A stretch of DNA of 64,000 bases from Bacteroidota bacterium (GTDB lineage Bacteria; Bacteroidota; Bacteroidia; Chitinophagales; Saprospiraceae), in assembly GCA_024743405.1 (NCBI GenBank), contig JANSWP010000020.1, positions 1-64,000 of the forward strand, read 5' to 3'. The position numbers were made by a program, and so were the translations under genes. This document shows positions 7,577 to 17,240 of the stretch, in pieces; within the stretch, counting starts at the first letter, position 1, and each line of letters opens with the position of its first letter. The notes under the pieces are model-generated. The model saw only the letters and a program-made list of their open reading frames with translations, did no database searches and was not told where the DNA came from.

Positions 7577-9367
7577 ATGAATGAATTGGAAAAACTTTAC
7601 TCAAAGAGAAGAGAAGAATTTGCAAAAATTGCAAAACAACTTGAAGCCAAATATCAGCAATTTTCTCTGATTCGATTAGTTGCCTTTTTCGTTGGGACTG
7701 GACTGATTATATTACTTTGGTCAACATTCAGCTTTGTAATTGGACTTATTTCTATTCTCCTTTTTCTATTCGCTTTTGGAAAATTTGTCTTTTGGCATCG
7801 CGAAATCCAACGACTTCAAAGACATAATGCTTCTCTTTCGCTCATCAATCATTTTGAAGAATTAACCCAACAAGATGATTATTCTAATTTTAAAGACGGA
7901 GAAGAATTCGCCAATCCAAATCATCCAAATTCTATTGATTTAGATTTGTTTGGAGCGTATTCATTTTTCCAATTCACCAATCGAACTTCAACCGTTATTG
8001 GAAAAGAAAGACTTGCCCAATATTTGGAAAACATAGCTGATCAAGAAGAAATTTTATCGCGGCAAAAATCCATTTCTGAACTAAAAAACCTCTTAGATTG
8101 GCGCCAAAATTTTCAAGCTTATGGTCTCGCGATAGAAGATGAAATTCAACATATTCATTTATTGAAAAAGTGGTTGGAAGAATCACCTTTTGTCTCAAAT
8201 AATTCACTTTATCGTTTTGCTGTTATGGCAGCACCTATTTGGACTGTTTTGAGTATTGTCGCTTTGATATTTTGGATTCCCTGGCAAATTGCCATTTTGT
8301 TTCTAATTCCACCGGGATGGCTTTTGAAAAAAACTTTCGAACAAGTTAATCAAACTCATACTCAAACAACTCATGCTGAGAAAATTTTGTCTTTTTATGC
8401 TCGATTGATTAACCATATTGAAACACAAGATTTTGAATCAAAGAAATTGGCTGATTTAAAAGCCGTTTTTCTAAAAAAGGAACAACCTGCCTCAAAGAAA
8501 ATTGACCAACTTTCCTATATAATTCGACAATTAAACGTTCGGTACAATCCATTCGCTATGATTTTAAATATTGCCACTTTATGGGATTTAAAATATATCT
8601 GGCAACTCGAAAAATGGAAAGCAGAGCAAAAAGAATTCTTACCAAAATGGTTTGATTCTTTAGCAGAATTTGAAGCTGTCCTAAGTCTTTCGACCTTATA
8701 CTATAACAATCCAGACTGGGTCTTTCCAACTATTCAAGATGATTCAGATGTTATTGCAAAAGAACTAGGGCATCCTTTAATTTCCGCTCAAAAAAGAATT
8801 TGTAATAATATCGATATTCCCACTAAAGGGCATATTAAATTAGTCACCGGCTCAAATATGGCGGGTAAGAGTACTTTTTTGAGGACAGTAGGATTGAATA
8901 TCGTTTTGGCAATGTGTGGGGCTCCCGTTTGTGCTAAAGAAATGACTTTGCCTTCATTAAAAGTTTATTCAAGCATGCGAACTCAAGATGCTTTGCACGA
9001 GAGTACCTCTTCTTTTTATGCTGAATTAAAACGGCTAAAGTTCATTATTGAAGCAGTTGAAAGTGAGGGTGATATTTTCTTTCTATTGGATGAAATATTG
9101 AAAGGAACCAATTCGAATGATCGACATACGGGCTCAAAAGCTTTGATTAGACAATTAATTAAAAGTAAAGGATCAGGCATTATCGCGACACATGACTTAG
9201 AGTTAGGCAATTTGGAAGTGCAATCAGAAGGAGCCATTGAAAATTTAAGAATGGAAGTCGAAATAAAAGATGATAAATTATTTTTTGACTATAAACTCAA
9301 AAAAGGAGTAAGTGAAAGCTTTAATGCAACGCTCTTGATGAAAAATATGGGTATTCGAATTGAGTAA
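7577..9367 (+). CDS. Membrane-anchored MutS-family ATPase
   Basis: 596-aa protein with a MutS C-terminal ATPase: Walker A GSNMAGKST (~425-433), Walker B FFLLDEILKGTNSNDR (~500) and an ATHDLELG switch. It lacks the mismatch-binding domain I and connector of MutS and the Smr domain of MutS2. Instead it has two predicted membrane helices near residues 32-72 and another hydrophobic pair near 212-246. This architecture recurs in Bacteroidota as a MutS-related protein of unknown role. A canonical mismatch-repair function should not be assumed. Confidence 0.8.
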   Translation: MNELEKLYSKRREEFAKIAKQLEAKYQQFSLIRLVAFFVGTGLIILLWSTFSFVIGLISILLFLFAFGKFVFWHREIQRLQRHNASLSLINHFEELTQQDDYSNFKDGEEFANPNHPNSIDLDLFGAYSFFQFTNRTSTVIGKERLAQYLENIADQEEILSRQKSISELKNLLDWRQNFQAYGLAIEDEIQHIHLLKKWLEESPFVSNNSLYRFAVMAAPIWTVLSIVALIFWIPWQIAILFLIPPGWLLKKTFEQVNQTHTQTTHAEKILSFYARLINHIETQDFESKKLADLKAVFLKKEQPASKKIDQLSYIIRQLNVRYNPFAMILNIATLWDLKYIWQLEKWKAEQKEFLPKWFDSLAEFEAVLSLSTLYYNNPDWVFPTIQDDSDVIAKELGHPLISAQKRICNNIDIPTKGHIKLVTGSNMAGKSTFLRTVGLNIVLAMCGAPVCAKEMTLPSLKVYSSMRTQDALHESTSSFYAELKRLKFIIEAVESEGDIFFLLDEILKGTNSNDRHTGSKALIRQLIKSKGSGIIATHDLELGNLEVQSEGAIENLRMEVEIKDDKLFFDYKLKKGVSESFNATLLMKNMGIRIE

Positions 9368-9405
9368 CAGCGAAAGGATCACTTCCCGTTTGGACAGCTT
9401 AATCT

Positions 9406-10392
9406 TTACTCAACTAAGAGTTTTTCAATTTCGGAAACTGCTTTTTGAAAACGCTCTTCAAAATCACCTGAGATAATGACATAATTTAAATTTCTACTTT
9501 CTAATTCTTCCTTTAATCGTTCAAACTGGCGAGGTCGAATCTCCTCAAAAGCTCTTGTTCCATCATTCACCCATGGAATATCAGGCTTCAATAAAAAGTA
9601 CAAATCATAATGTCTTTGGTGACTCATTTCAGTAATCCATAGCGGGCATTCTGGTAACATAATTTCCGCCCAAATTTGTGTCACAATCAAATCCGTATCA
9701 CAAATCAAAACTTTATTAGCCTTCAAAGCAGCTTCATCCTCTTTCAAAATTTGTCCTCCTGCAATATGAGCAAAATCTATTGGAGTCAAATCCATTCCAA
9801 CTTTTTCACAGTATTCTCGTCCATATTCTTCAACAAAAGAAGTCTTAAAATAGGCTCCTAATTTTTCGGCAAGAACAGATTTACCAACAGATTCTGGCCC
9901 AGTTAAGACCACCCGTTTTAAATAAAATGGTCTGACGACTTCAGGAATAAATTGCCAATTTTGATAAGGTGCATTTCGAATTCTGGCAGCAGAAATGGGG
10001 ACTGCTTTTCTTTCTAGATCTACTAAAATATGTTCAATATTTAACCTTTGGGCTAACTCGTCCCCATATAATTCCGAAGAAAAAAAGAAATCTAATCCAT
10101 TCGGGCAATTTCGACGAATCGTATCTATCCAAATCTCCCAGAAAAATCGATGCTCCACAGGAAATTGAGGATTTTCATCGGTCACATGAATAACCCTTAA
10201 TTTTGGAAACAAAGACTTCATCCAAGCATATCTAAACGCTCCTAATATAGGTTCCTTTTTTATACTACAAACCATCACGGTGAGTTCATCAACTTGCTTT
10301 GCCGCTGTTTCGATTAAATGAATATGCCCTTTGTGTGGAGGCATAAATTTGCCTAAAACTAAGCCTCTTGTGCGAGCCATTCTTTTCGCCAT
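9406..10392 (-). CDS. nadR: NadR-type bifunctional NMN adenylyltransferase / nicotinamide riboside kinase
   Basis: 328 aa. The N-terminal nucleotidyltransferase domain has GKFMPPHKGHIHLI (HxGH-type motif) and ISAARIR. The C-terminal kinase has a P-loop TGPESVGKS near residue 166. Together they phosphorylate nicotinamide riboside and adenylate NMN to NAD. No helix-turn-helix domain precedes them, so it is the enzyme-only form. Two in-frame ATGs (10392 and 10380) are possible. Both overlap the end of pnuC, which shows translational coupling in an NAD-salvage operon. Confidence 0.92.
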   Translation of the reverse strand: MAKRMARTRGLVLGKFMPPHKGHIHLIETAAKQVDELTVMVCSIKKEPILGAFRYAWMKSLFPKLRVIHVTDENPQFPVEHRFFWEIWIDTIRRNCPNGLDFFFSSELYGDELAQRLNIEHILVDLERKAVPISAARIRNAPYQNWQFIPEVVRPFYLKRVVLTGPESVGKSVLAEKLGAYFKTSFVEEYGREYCEKVGMDLTPIDFAHIAGGQILKEDEAALKANKVLICDTDLIVTQIWAEIMLPECPLWITEMSHQRHYDLYFLLKPDIPWVNDGTRAFEEIRPRQFERLKEELESRNLNYVIISGDFEERFQKAVSEIEKLLVE

Positions 10393-10967
10393 TGAATCAG
10401 ACCAGTTGTCGCCATAAAGAAAAAGACGACGTACAAGCCTGCTGTTAAATACAATTCTTTATAAATAAATAGTCCAACATAAACGACATCCACAAACATC
10501 CAAAGCGGCCAATTGTCAATTATTTTTCGCGCCAATAGTAAATTCGCAATCAAACTAATTGAAGCCACCATTGCATCTAAATACGCCACATCTGTATCCG
10601 TAAAAGTCGCAGATAACCAACCAATTGTAAAAATCAAAATAACGCAAAATGAAAGCGTCAATATTTGTTCTGTCAATTTAAGTCTTCGAATCGGGACATT
10701 TTCGATATCCTCATTTTTACCATAAACCCAAAAATACCATCCATAAATACTTTGAATGAGAAAAATTATTTGGAGCCCAGCATCGGCATAGAGTTGATTT
10801 TCGAAGAATACAAAAAAGTAGGCTGATACACCAATAATACCCATTGGCCAACACCAAATATTCCTTTTGACCGTCAACCAAACGCAGATGAGGGTGAAAA
10901 TTGTTGCAAAAATTTCGAGTGGGGTCATCCACTCCAATATTGCGTCAATTATATCTGATATTATCAT
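10359..10967 (-). CDS. pnuC: Nicotinamide riboside transporter PnuC
   Basis: 202-aa polytopic inner-membrane protein with about seven hydrophobic segments and the family motifs NIWCWPMGIIG, IYGWYFWVYG and MFVDVVYVGLF. PnuC carries nicotinamide riboside by facilitated diffusion, with trapping by NadR phosphorylation. The overlapping downstream nadR fits exactly. The gap to the MFS gene upstream is only 33 bases. Confidence 0.93.
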   Translation of the reverse strand: MIISDIIDAILEWMTPLEIFATIFTLICVWLTVKRNIWCWPMGIIGVSAYFFVFFENQLYADAGLQIIFLIQSIYGWYFWVYGKNEDIENVPIRRLKLTEQILTLSFCVILIFTIGWLSATFTDTDVAYLDAMVASISLIANLLLARKIIDNWPLWMFVDVVYVGLFIYKELYLTAGLYVVFFFMATTGLIQWRKEWLAQEA

Positions 10968-11000
10968 AACACAAAAAAAGGGATTTTTTTGAAAAAAAAC

Positions 11001-12263
11001 TTAAGAAGGCTGGTTATCCTCCGTTAGCCAAAAGACAGGAATGATGAATAACATTATCGCACTCGAAATGGCCAATCCCAATCCGACACCCCATTTATCA
11101 ATAAAAAACCCTAGGAAAATGGCCAAGATAGAAGCCCAAATGGTTTTGGTTTGTGATTGTGCAGAAAGCCCACTCGCCAAAATTTTGGAATCGATTCGGT
11201 CAGCAAAAAAAGCAACACCCATTGGCTTTCTGAGGTTTTCGAGCAAAAAAATGAAAAGAAAAAGAATGATCGGAAGAATCATCCAACCTAAATAAAAAAA
11301 CAGTCCACAAAGGATTCCAAAAATCAATCCTGTTAAAAGACTAAAATTTAAAGGTAAATGTAGTTTTTTGAATAATTCAGAGACTCTTCCTGAATTTCGA
11401 GAGGCAATAGAATTCAACATGAAAATGATAAAATAAACTACCCCAATTACTATTGCAATTCGTTCTTTTTCCTCCAAATAAAGAAAGACTGGAAGCCCTA
11501 AAGCAAAAGTTTGCAAAATGGGCTGAAGGTAGTCTTTGACTGCTTTATAAAAGCCACTGTAAAGGGAAAGGTTATTGACCGTTTTTAAAATGATAGGTGT
11601 TTTGAATGCTTGCCAAAATGATAGCCATAATACTCGAAATTGGCTTTTTAATTCTCCTTTTTTAAAAGATACTATTTTGCCATCTAACACCTTTGGATAG
11701 GAAAGAATGAGCAATAAATCCAAAACATAAGGTATCGTTGAAAGTAAAAAAACAGAATGATATTCGCCATTGTAGAAGACGATAAATGCGGCTAAAAGCG
11801 AAGAAATTGCAGAACCCATTTGAGACCAAGAACGAGTATGTCCATAATAATAAACTTTCTGATTTGCCCAACCATTGATTTCTAAATATTCGAAAATCAT
11901 CGCCTTATGAATACCACTTCGAAACGCTTCACCAATGGCAAATAATATCATTGCAGTTGCGAATAGAGCAAAAGAATTAACCAGATAAAAAAGCAAAAAG
12001 GAAGAAATATAAAAAAGGAAAGAGAATGCCATTGTTCTTCGACGCCCCATAGCATCTGCAACAAATCCGGTTGGTATTTCGAGTAGATTGATCGCGATTT
12101 CGCGAATAGCATACAATGTACCAATTTCGAGAAATGTCAGTCCTTTTTCTAGAAAAAACAATATCAAAAATGGCTCGAAAAATCGGAGATTTTTCAAAAA
12201 GCCATAAAAGCAAAATTTATAATATTGAAGGTTTTTCTCAAAAGTAACTTGAGTAGATTTCAT
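11001..12263 (-). CDS. MFS transporter
   Basis: 420 aa with about 12 predicted membrane helices and the loop 2-3 signature GFVADAMGRRRTMAF of the major facilitator superfamily. It is probably a drug- or metabolite-exporter-like member; the substrate cannot be read from sequence. It lies directly upstream of pnuC-nadR on the same strand, with only 33 bases between, so it may be co-transcribed with the NAD salvage pair. Confidence 0.8.
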   Translation of the reverse strand: MKSTQVTFEKNLQYYKFCFYGFLKNLRFFEPFLILFFLEKGLTFLEIGTLYAIREIAINLLEIPTGFVADAMGRRRTMAFSFLFYISSFLLFYLVNSFALFATAMILFAIGEAFRSGIHKAMIFEYLEINGWANQKVYYYGHTRSWSQMGSAISSLLAAFIVFYNGEYHSVFLLSTIPYVLDLLLILSYPKVLDGKIVSFKKGELKSQFRVLWLSFWQAFKTPIILKTVNNLSLYSGFYKAVKDYLQPILQTFALGLPVFLYLEEKERIAIVIGVVYFIIFMLNSIASRNSGRVSELFKKLHLPLNFSLLTGLIFGILCGLFFYLGWMILPIILFLFIFLLENLRKPMGVAFFADRIDSKILASGLSAQSQTKTIWASILAIFLGFFIDKWGVGLGLAISSAIMLFIIPVFWLTEDNQPS

Positions 12264-12325
12264 TGTCTAAAAATCCGAAAAAATTCTTTTAGCACTTACT
12301 TACAATAGATTTTAATTGAAATTGT

Positions 12326-12784
12326 CTACTCCGTTTTACATTTCTCTTTTCGTCGAGTATCTGTGATTTGAGTGATCATCCAACCTTCATCACTTTTAAA
12401 TAGATGGAAAGCATTCACTCCACAATGCCTTAAATTTTTGCCAAGATAAAAGGAATATTCTGTCCATACGGAAGCCAAGTTTCCATCAATTCGAATGTCA
12501 TAGCTCCATATTTTTTCGTCAAAAATTTCATCATGTGGTGTACCTACAGAAGCGACAAACCGGTCGATGCTTCCTTCATGAATTTTGGAGGCTCCGTCTT
12601 TATAATATGTAGACATCAACCGGGCAGAAGGATGGAATACATTGCGAAGACTTGTGCTGTCACCTGAACGCATCGCATCGAACATTTTTTCGATTACGGC
12701 TTGAACAGCCTTTTCTTCCTCATTGGATTGTGCAAAAATGTTGAAAGAAAGGAGTAAAAAGGATAGAAGGAGTAATTTTTTCAT
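12326..12784 (-). CDS. Secreted SnoaL/NTF2-like protein
   Basis: 152 aa with a signal peptide (cleavage after NIFAQ). The mature region has the NTF2-like cone pattern: helix EEKAVQAVIEKMFDAMRSGD, RNVFHPSARLMS, then strands ending AFHLFKSDEGWMITQITDTR. Similar proteins in Bacteroidota are annotated nuclear transport factor 2 family or putative lumazine-binding. No catalytic residues can be named. It lies 62 bases upstream of the MFS gene on the same strand. Confidence 0.7.
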   Translation of the reverse strand: MKKLLLLSFLLLSFNIFAQSNEEEKAVQAVIEKMFDAMRSGDSTSLRNVFHPSARLMSTYYKDGASKIHEGSIDRFVASVGTPHDEIFDEKIWSYDIRIDGNLASVWTEYSFYLGKNLRHCGVNAFHLFKSDEGWMITQITDTRRKEKCKTE

Positions 12785-12962
12785 CGTTATTTTGGCTTGT
12801 GATTTTCAAAAAATAAGAAAGCTTAAAAGTAGGTATTATTCGAATGTAGAAAGGGTTATATATTGCAGAATATCCTTTTCAAGAAAACCACAAAATATTA
12901 ACATAAAATTTATAATTTTTGTATTTTTACCCAAAATAATTACATTTTAAAATCTCTACTTT

Positions 12963-13388
12963 ATGTCCTCATCAAAAAAAATTGAAGCTAAGTCCGCCCC
13001 AAAGCCTGTCGGATTATATCCTCATGCTCGAAAAGTGGGCAATCTTTTATTTCTTTCAGGCATTGGTCCACGCGATCCAGAAACAGATGGTGTCCCTGGT
13101 TTGACTCAAAGCAAAACAGGAAATTACATGGAATTCAGTTTTGAAGCGCAATGTCATTCTGTTTTTCAAAATGTGCAGCGAGTTTTAGAAGATAGTGGCG
13201 CAAGTTGGAATGACCTCGTAGATGTGACCGTTTTCTTGACGGATATGAAAAGGGATTTTCATACTTATAATCGCATATACGCTGAATATTTTAAAGATAA
13301 CCAACCATGTCGGACAACAGTTGGAATTGATTCGCTGCCGACACCAATTGCGATTGAATTGAAATGCATTGCTGTTATGGACAAATAG
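12963..13388 (+). CDS. RidA-family protein (2-aminomuconate deaminase-like subgroup)
   Basis: 141 aa, YjgF/YER057c/UK114 fold: LFLSGIGPRDPETDG, VFQNVQRVLEDSGASWNDLVDVTVFLTDM, and the C-terminal RTTVGIDSLPTPIAIELKCIAV with the conserved Arg and Glu of the pocket. RidA proteins hydrolyse reactive enamines/imines. The longer form and GxxPRDPxT pattern resemble 2-aminomuconate deaminases, but no kynurenine-pathway gene is nearby, so the substrate is open. Confidence 0.82.
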   Translation: MSSSKKIEAKSAPKPVGLYPHARKVGNLLFLSGIGPRDPETDGVPGLTQSKTGNYMEFSFEAQCHSVFQNVQRVLEDSGASWNDLVDVTVFLTDMKRDFHTYNRIYAEYFKDNQPCRTTVGIDSLPTPIAIELKCIAVMDK

Positions 13389-13457
13389 ATTTCCCTTTCA
13401 TCAAACAGCATTTAAAAAACATCTATTTTTTAGCGCTCTAAAAATCATCTTTATTAT

Positions 13458-15584
13458 ATGTATTCAAAAGAAGAACAAAGAAGTCTTTTCAATCTCTCTA
13501 AGGAGTTAATAAAAGCGACCGATTCACTTCCAAAAAAAGCTGCAGAGACTCAAATTGCTGAATTAAGCAAAGTCATCGTCTATCACGAATGGCGATATTA
13601 TGTATTAAGTGAACCTGTAATTAGTGATTTTGAATATGATACTTTATTCAAAAGATTGGAGGCTTTAGAGGGGCAATATCCTGATTTGAAAAAAACAGAT
13701 TCGCCAACTCAAAGAGTGTCGAATGATTTGACGGAAGAATTTAACTCTGTCGAACATTTAGTACCAATGTTGTCTTTGGCAAATTCATATAATGCTGAGG
13801 ATTTAAATGATTTTGATAAGCGTATTAAGGAATTTGCAATGCTTACAGAAGCGGATGATATTGAATATGTCGTCGAACCAAAATTTGATGGTGGAAGTAT
13901 TGCTTTAGTTTATGAAAATGACCTAATGGTTCGTGCAGCAACAAGAGGAAATGGAACAAAAGGTGAAGAAATGACTCCAAATGCACGAACCATGAAATCC
14001 GTACCCCTGAGTGCCAATTTTTCAAAATATGGTATTCAAAAAGTGGAGCTTCGAGGAGAGGCAGTTATTCGCAGAGACCGGTTTGATAAAATGAATATAG
14101 AACGTGAAAAAGAAGGTTTACAACTTTTTGCAAATCCTCGCAATACGGCAGCTGGTGGTCTTCGAACAAAGGATCCTAATGAAACAGGCAAACGGCATAT
14201 TGAGGCTTTTGTATATCAATTAGGATATGCCGCAAATGAGAACGGAGAGGATGTATTAAGTAAATTTTCGACTCATCATGAGGGTATTGAAATGCTGGGA
14301 AATTTAGGTTTTAAAATTCCAAAGACGGAGACGAAGGTTTGCAAAAATATTGACGAGGTCGTTGATTTTTGTAAAGAATGGGAAGCAAAGCGCGAAGGTT
14401 ATTCTTACGAAATTGACGGAATGGTTATAAAAGTAAATAGCCTCGAAATTCAGGAAAGATGCGGTTATACAAGCCATCATCCGCGTTGGGCGATTGCCTT
14501 TAAATTTAAAGCAAAACAAGCTACTACGAAGTTACTAAACGTCGAATATCAAATTGGGAAAATCGGTTCGATCACACCTGTTGCGAAAGTCGAACCAGTT
14601 GCTCTGGCAGGCGTTACGGTTTCTTCGATTTCTTTACATAATGAAGATTTTATTACATCAAAAGATTTAAGGTTAGGTGATACAGTTTTGATTGAACGAG
14701 CAGGTGATGTGATTCCATACATCGTAAAATCAATGGAAGATTTACGTGACGGGAATGAAATTTCCATTGAGTTTCCAAAAAAATGCCCCGTTTGTGAGAC
14801 GGAATTAGTTCGTGAAGAAGGCGAAGCAGCTTGGCGATGTACAAATTATGACGGATGCGAAGCACAAGTTTTACAACGCATGATTTTTCATGTTTCAAAA
14901 CCTGCTATGAATATTGACGGCTTTGGAGAATCTATGGTCAAACGTTTTCATGAAATGGGTTGGTTGAAGAATATTGCCGACATCTATCGCCTCGATTATG
15001 AACAAATTGCACAACTCGAAGGGTTTGGTGAACGATCTGCTCAAAAATTACAAATCAATATTGACAAAGCGAAAAAGAATCCGATTCGAAGGTTTTTACA
15101 TAGCTTAAGCATTCACCACTTAGGCAAAAAGGTCTCACAATTATTGGCGGCAGAAATCAATCATGTTTTGGATTTGAAAGATTGGTCATTAGAAGATTTT
15201 ACCAATATTAAAGATGTCGGACCCACCGTCGCAGAAAATGTGACAACCTATTTTCAAAATGATCAAAATATTGAATTATTAAAAGAAATAGAATCACTCG
15301 GTGTTAATCTCACTCAAACGGAAGAAGACAAACCGAAAGTTATTTCAGCTGATGCGCCCTTGATTGGAAAAACAATTTTATTCACGGGCAAACTCCTAAA
15401 AATGACTAGAAAAGAAGCACAAACCAAAGCTGAAAATTCAGGTGCAAAAAATATTAGTGCGGTAAGTTCAAACCTGAATATTTTGGTGGCAGGGGAGAAG
15501 GCAGGTTCCAAATTGAAAAAGGCAAATGCGTTGGGGACTGTTCAAATTTTATCGGAAGAGGAATTTTTGGAACTGATTGGATAA
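13458..15584 (+). CDS. ligA: NAD-dependent DNA ligase LigA
   Basis: 708 aa, full-length family member. The Ia NMN-binding domain has YHEWRYYVLSEPVISDFEYD. The adenylation domain has the nucleophile lysine in VEPKFDGGSIAL (KxDG), and later VIKVNSLEIQE. An OB fold follows, then a four-cysteine zinc finger (CPVC..C..C), helix-hairpin-helix repeats (EGFGERSAQKL) and a C-terminal BRCT domain (LIGKTILFTGKLLKMTRKEA). It seals nicks in replication using NAD. Its stop codon is part of a palindrome shared with the convergent nitrilase gene. Confidence 0.97.
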   Translation: MYSKEEQRSLFNLSKELIKATDSLPKKAAETQIAELSKVIVYHEWRYYVLSEPVISDFEYDTLFKRLEALEGQYPDLKKTDSPTQRVSNDLTEEFNSVEHLVPMLSLANSYNAEDLNDFDKRIKEFAMLTEADDIEYVVEPKFDGGSIALVYENDLMVRAATRGNGTKGEEMTPNARTMKSVPLSANFSKYGIQKVELRGEAVIRRDRFDKMNIEREKEGLQLFANPRNTAAGGLRTKDPNETGKRHIEAFVYQLGYAANENGEDVLSKFSTHHEGIEMLGNLGFKIPKTETKVCKNIDEVVDFCKEWEAKREGYSYEIDGMVIKVNSLEIQERCGYTSHHPRWAIAFKFKAKQATTKLLNVEYQIGKIGSITPVAKVEPVALAGVTVSSISLHNEDFITSKDLRLGDTVLIERAGDVIPYIVKSMEDLRDGNEISIEFPKKCPVCETELVREEGEAAWRCTNYDGCEAQVLQRMIFHVSKPAMNIDGFGESMVKRFHEMGWLKNIADIYRLDYEQIAQLEGFGERSAQKLQINIDKAKKNPIRRFLHSLSIHHLGKKVSQLLAAEINHVLDLKDWSLEDFTNIKDVGPTVAENVTTYFQNDQNIELLKEIESLGVNLTQTEEDKPKVISADAPLIGKTILFTGKLLKMTRKEAQTKAENSGAKNISAVSSNLNILVAGEKAGSKLKKANALGTVQILSEEEFLELIG

Positions 15585-15603
15585 TGCTTTTACAAAAGCA
15601 TTA
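15582..15603. terminator. Palindrome spanning both stop codons of convergent genes
   Basis: TAATGCTTTT AC AAAAGCATTA is a perfect 10-bp inverted repeat with a 2-base centre. Its first three bases are the TAA of ligA and its last three are the TAA (reverse strand) of the nitrilase gene. It is probably a minimal bidirectional terminator, although a 2-base centre means the inner A/T pairs would open to form the loop. Confidence 0.6.
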
Positions 15604-16377
15604 TTTCATTATTTCAAAAGTGTCTCTATCTGGCAAAAAATTCAGTTTCGATCGAAAGGCATCCATCTTCTCTTTCGAGAGCGTTGTAGTGAAGATATCT
15701 TCTGTGTTTGCGACCTGGTAAATTAGATTTCCTGTAAAATCAATGACCGTAGTATCGCCAGAATAATATAAATCCATTTTATCTTTTCCGACTCGGTTTA
15801 CGCCTACACAATAAGATTGATTCTCAATAGCTCGTGCCATTAAGAGTGTTTTCCAATGGTGATTTCGAGTAGCTGGCCAATTTGCCATATAAACTAATAA
15901 ATCATAATCTTCTGTATTCCGACTCCAAACAGGAAAGCGTAAATCATAACAAATCAATGGACATATTTTCCAACCCTTATATTCAAAAACTAGCTTTTCC
16001 TTTCCTGCTTGAAAATACTCATGTTCTTTGGCAAGCGTAAATAAATGTCTTTTGTCGTAAGTCACATATTCTCCGCTGGGATACATACACACCAAGCGAT
16101 TATAGCATTTGCCGTTATCTTTAATTATCAAACTTCCCATCAAAGCAGCATTATGATCTTTTGCTTGGCTTCGCATCCAATTTACACTCTTCCCCTCCAT
16201 TGTCTCTGAAACATTTTCGGTATCCATACTAAATCCCGTAGTGAACATTTCAGGTAAAATGATCAAGTCGGTTTCACCTGAGAAATGACTCAGTTTTTCC
16301 GTAAACATATTCAAATTCGCATCGATATCTTCCCAATAAAGTGAAGATTGAATAGTAGTAATGGTCAGCTTGGACAT
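15601..16377 (-). CDS. Nitrilase-superfamily omega-amidase (YafV-like)
   Basis: 258 aa, carbon-nitrogen hydrolase fold with the Glu-Lys-Cys triad visible: Glu in LIILPEMFTTGFS, Lys in TYDKRHLFTLA, Cys in KICPLICYDLRFPVW. The family members closest in motif and length are omega-amidases that hydrolyse alpha-ketoglutaramate or ketosuccinamate left by glutamine/asparagine transaminases. That substrate assignment is by family resemblance. It is cytoplasmic, with no signal peptide. Confidence 0.87.
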   Translation of the reverse strand: MSKLTITTIQSSLYWEDIDANLNMFTEKLSHFSGETDLIILPEMFTTGFSMDTENVSETMEGKSVNWMRSQAKDHNAALMGSLIIKDNGKCYNRLVCMYPSGEYVTYDKRHLFTLAKEHEYFQAGKEKLVFEYKGWKICPLICYDLRFPVWSRNTEDYDLLVYMANWPATRNHHWKTLLMARAIENQSYCVGVNRVGKDKMDLYYSGDTTVIDFTGNLIYQVANTEDIFTTTLSKEKMDAFRSKLNFLPDRDTFEIMK

Positions 16378-16401
16378 AACTTAGAGAATAGTCTAAAATA
16401 G

Positions 16402-16441
16402 AAAAGCGGTGTAAAGATTCAATATCTCACACACCGCTTTT
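16402..16441 (-). terminator. Intrinsic terminator of the bL25 gene
   Basis: Stem AAAAGCGGTGT / ACACCGCTTTT with an 18-base loop, 24 bases past the stop codon on the minus strand. The A/T flanks would give a U tract on either strand. Confidence 0.8.
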
Positions 16442-16464
16442 AAAATATATTTTTTAGAACGATT

Positions 16465-17076
16465 TTACTCTTCTGTAGCAGTAGTAGCTACTTCTGCTTC
16501 TGCTTCTGCATCTGCATCTGCACTACGCAATGCTCTTGGTATTTCTACCGAAGCAACTGGTGTTCCACCAGGATTCATTATCTCAATGCCATCCTCTACT
16601 TGAAGATCTCTTACACGAATAGCATGACCTAATTCAACACCCGAAATATCTAGTGTCAAAGCATCAATCATTTTGTCTGGTGTCGTTTTAACTTTAATCT
16701 TACGAAGACTTTGGATTAACTTTCCTCCTACTTTGACCCCTGGAGAAGAACCAATAAATTTAACTGGTAACTCCAATTTAATCGGTCTACCATCTACCAA
16801 TTTTAAAAAATCAATATGTCGAATTGAATCTTTTACTGGATGAAATTGAATGTCTTTCAAAATACATCGAGTCGTTTCTCCATTTACGGTTATCTCTGCA
16901 ACTTTGAAATCAGGCGTATAAATCAAAGTTTTTACATCTTTGAAAGTGGTAGTGAAGTGTACGTTTTCTTCACCTCCATACATTACACAAGGAATCAAAT
17001 CCTCTTTTCTTGCACTTTTGGAAGATACTTTTCCAGTTGCCTCTCTTAATGTTCCGTTTATTGCTACCGTTTGCAT
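16465..17076 (-). CDS. rplY: Large ribosomal subunit protein bL25 (CTC form)
   Basis: 203 aa: N-terminal bL25 5S-rRNA-binding domain (SSKSARKEDLIPCVMYGGEE, HIDFLKLVDGRPIKLELPV) followed by the TL5/CTC C-terminal beta domain and an acidic low-complexity tail (ADADAEAEAEVA). In many bacteria it neighbours pth, but here pth lies 38 kb away. A TACCTTTG promoter box is 47 bases upstream. Confidence 0.95.
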   Translation of the reverse strand: MQTVAINGTLREATGKVSSKSARKEDLIPCVMYGGEENVHFTTTFKDVKTLIYTPDFKVAEITVNGETTRCILKDIQFHPVKDSIRHIDFLKLVDGRPIKLELPVKFIGSSPGVKVGGKLIQSLRKIKVKTTPDKMIDALTLDISGVELGHAIRVRDLQVEDGIEIMNPGGTPVASVEIPRALRSADADAEAEAEVATTATEE

Positions 17077-17122
17077 GATCTTTATTTTTTATGCTGTTAA
17101 GCGATTTTTTCAAAAAGGAGCG

Positions 17123-17130
17123 CAAAGGTA
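17123..17130 (-). promoter_or_regulatory. Bacteroidota -7 promoter box TACCTTTG for rplY
   Basis: On the minus strand TACCTTTGCGC matches TANNTTTG and lies 47 bases upstream of the rplY ATG. No convincing -33 TTTG was found at 19-21 bases. Confidence 0.45.
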
Positions 17131-17240
17131 AACAAAAAAGCTAATTCTTCGACATGAAAAGTCCCTTTTTTTATTGTAAATCAGTAGTTTACTAATTTCT
17201 TTTTTCAAAAAGTCTTTTCTTTCCCTTCATTTTTACTAAT

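Noticed and set aside
10968-11000. NAD- or preQ1-type riboswitch ahead of pnuC
   Set aside because: Only 33 bases separate pnuC from the upstream gene, too few for a known aptamer.
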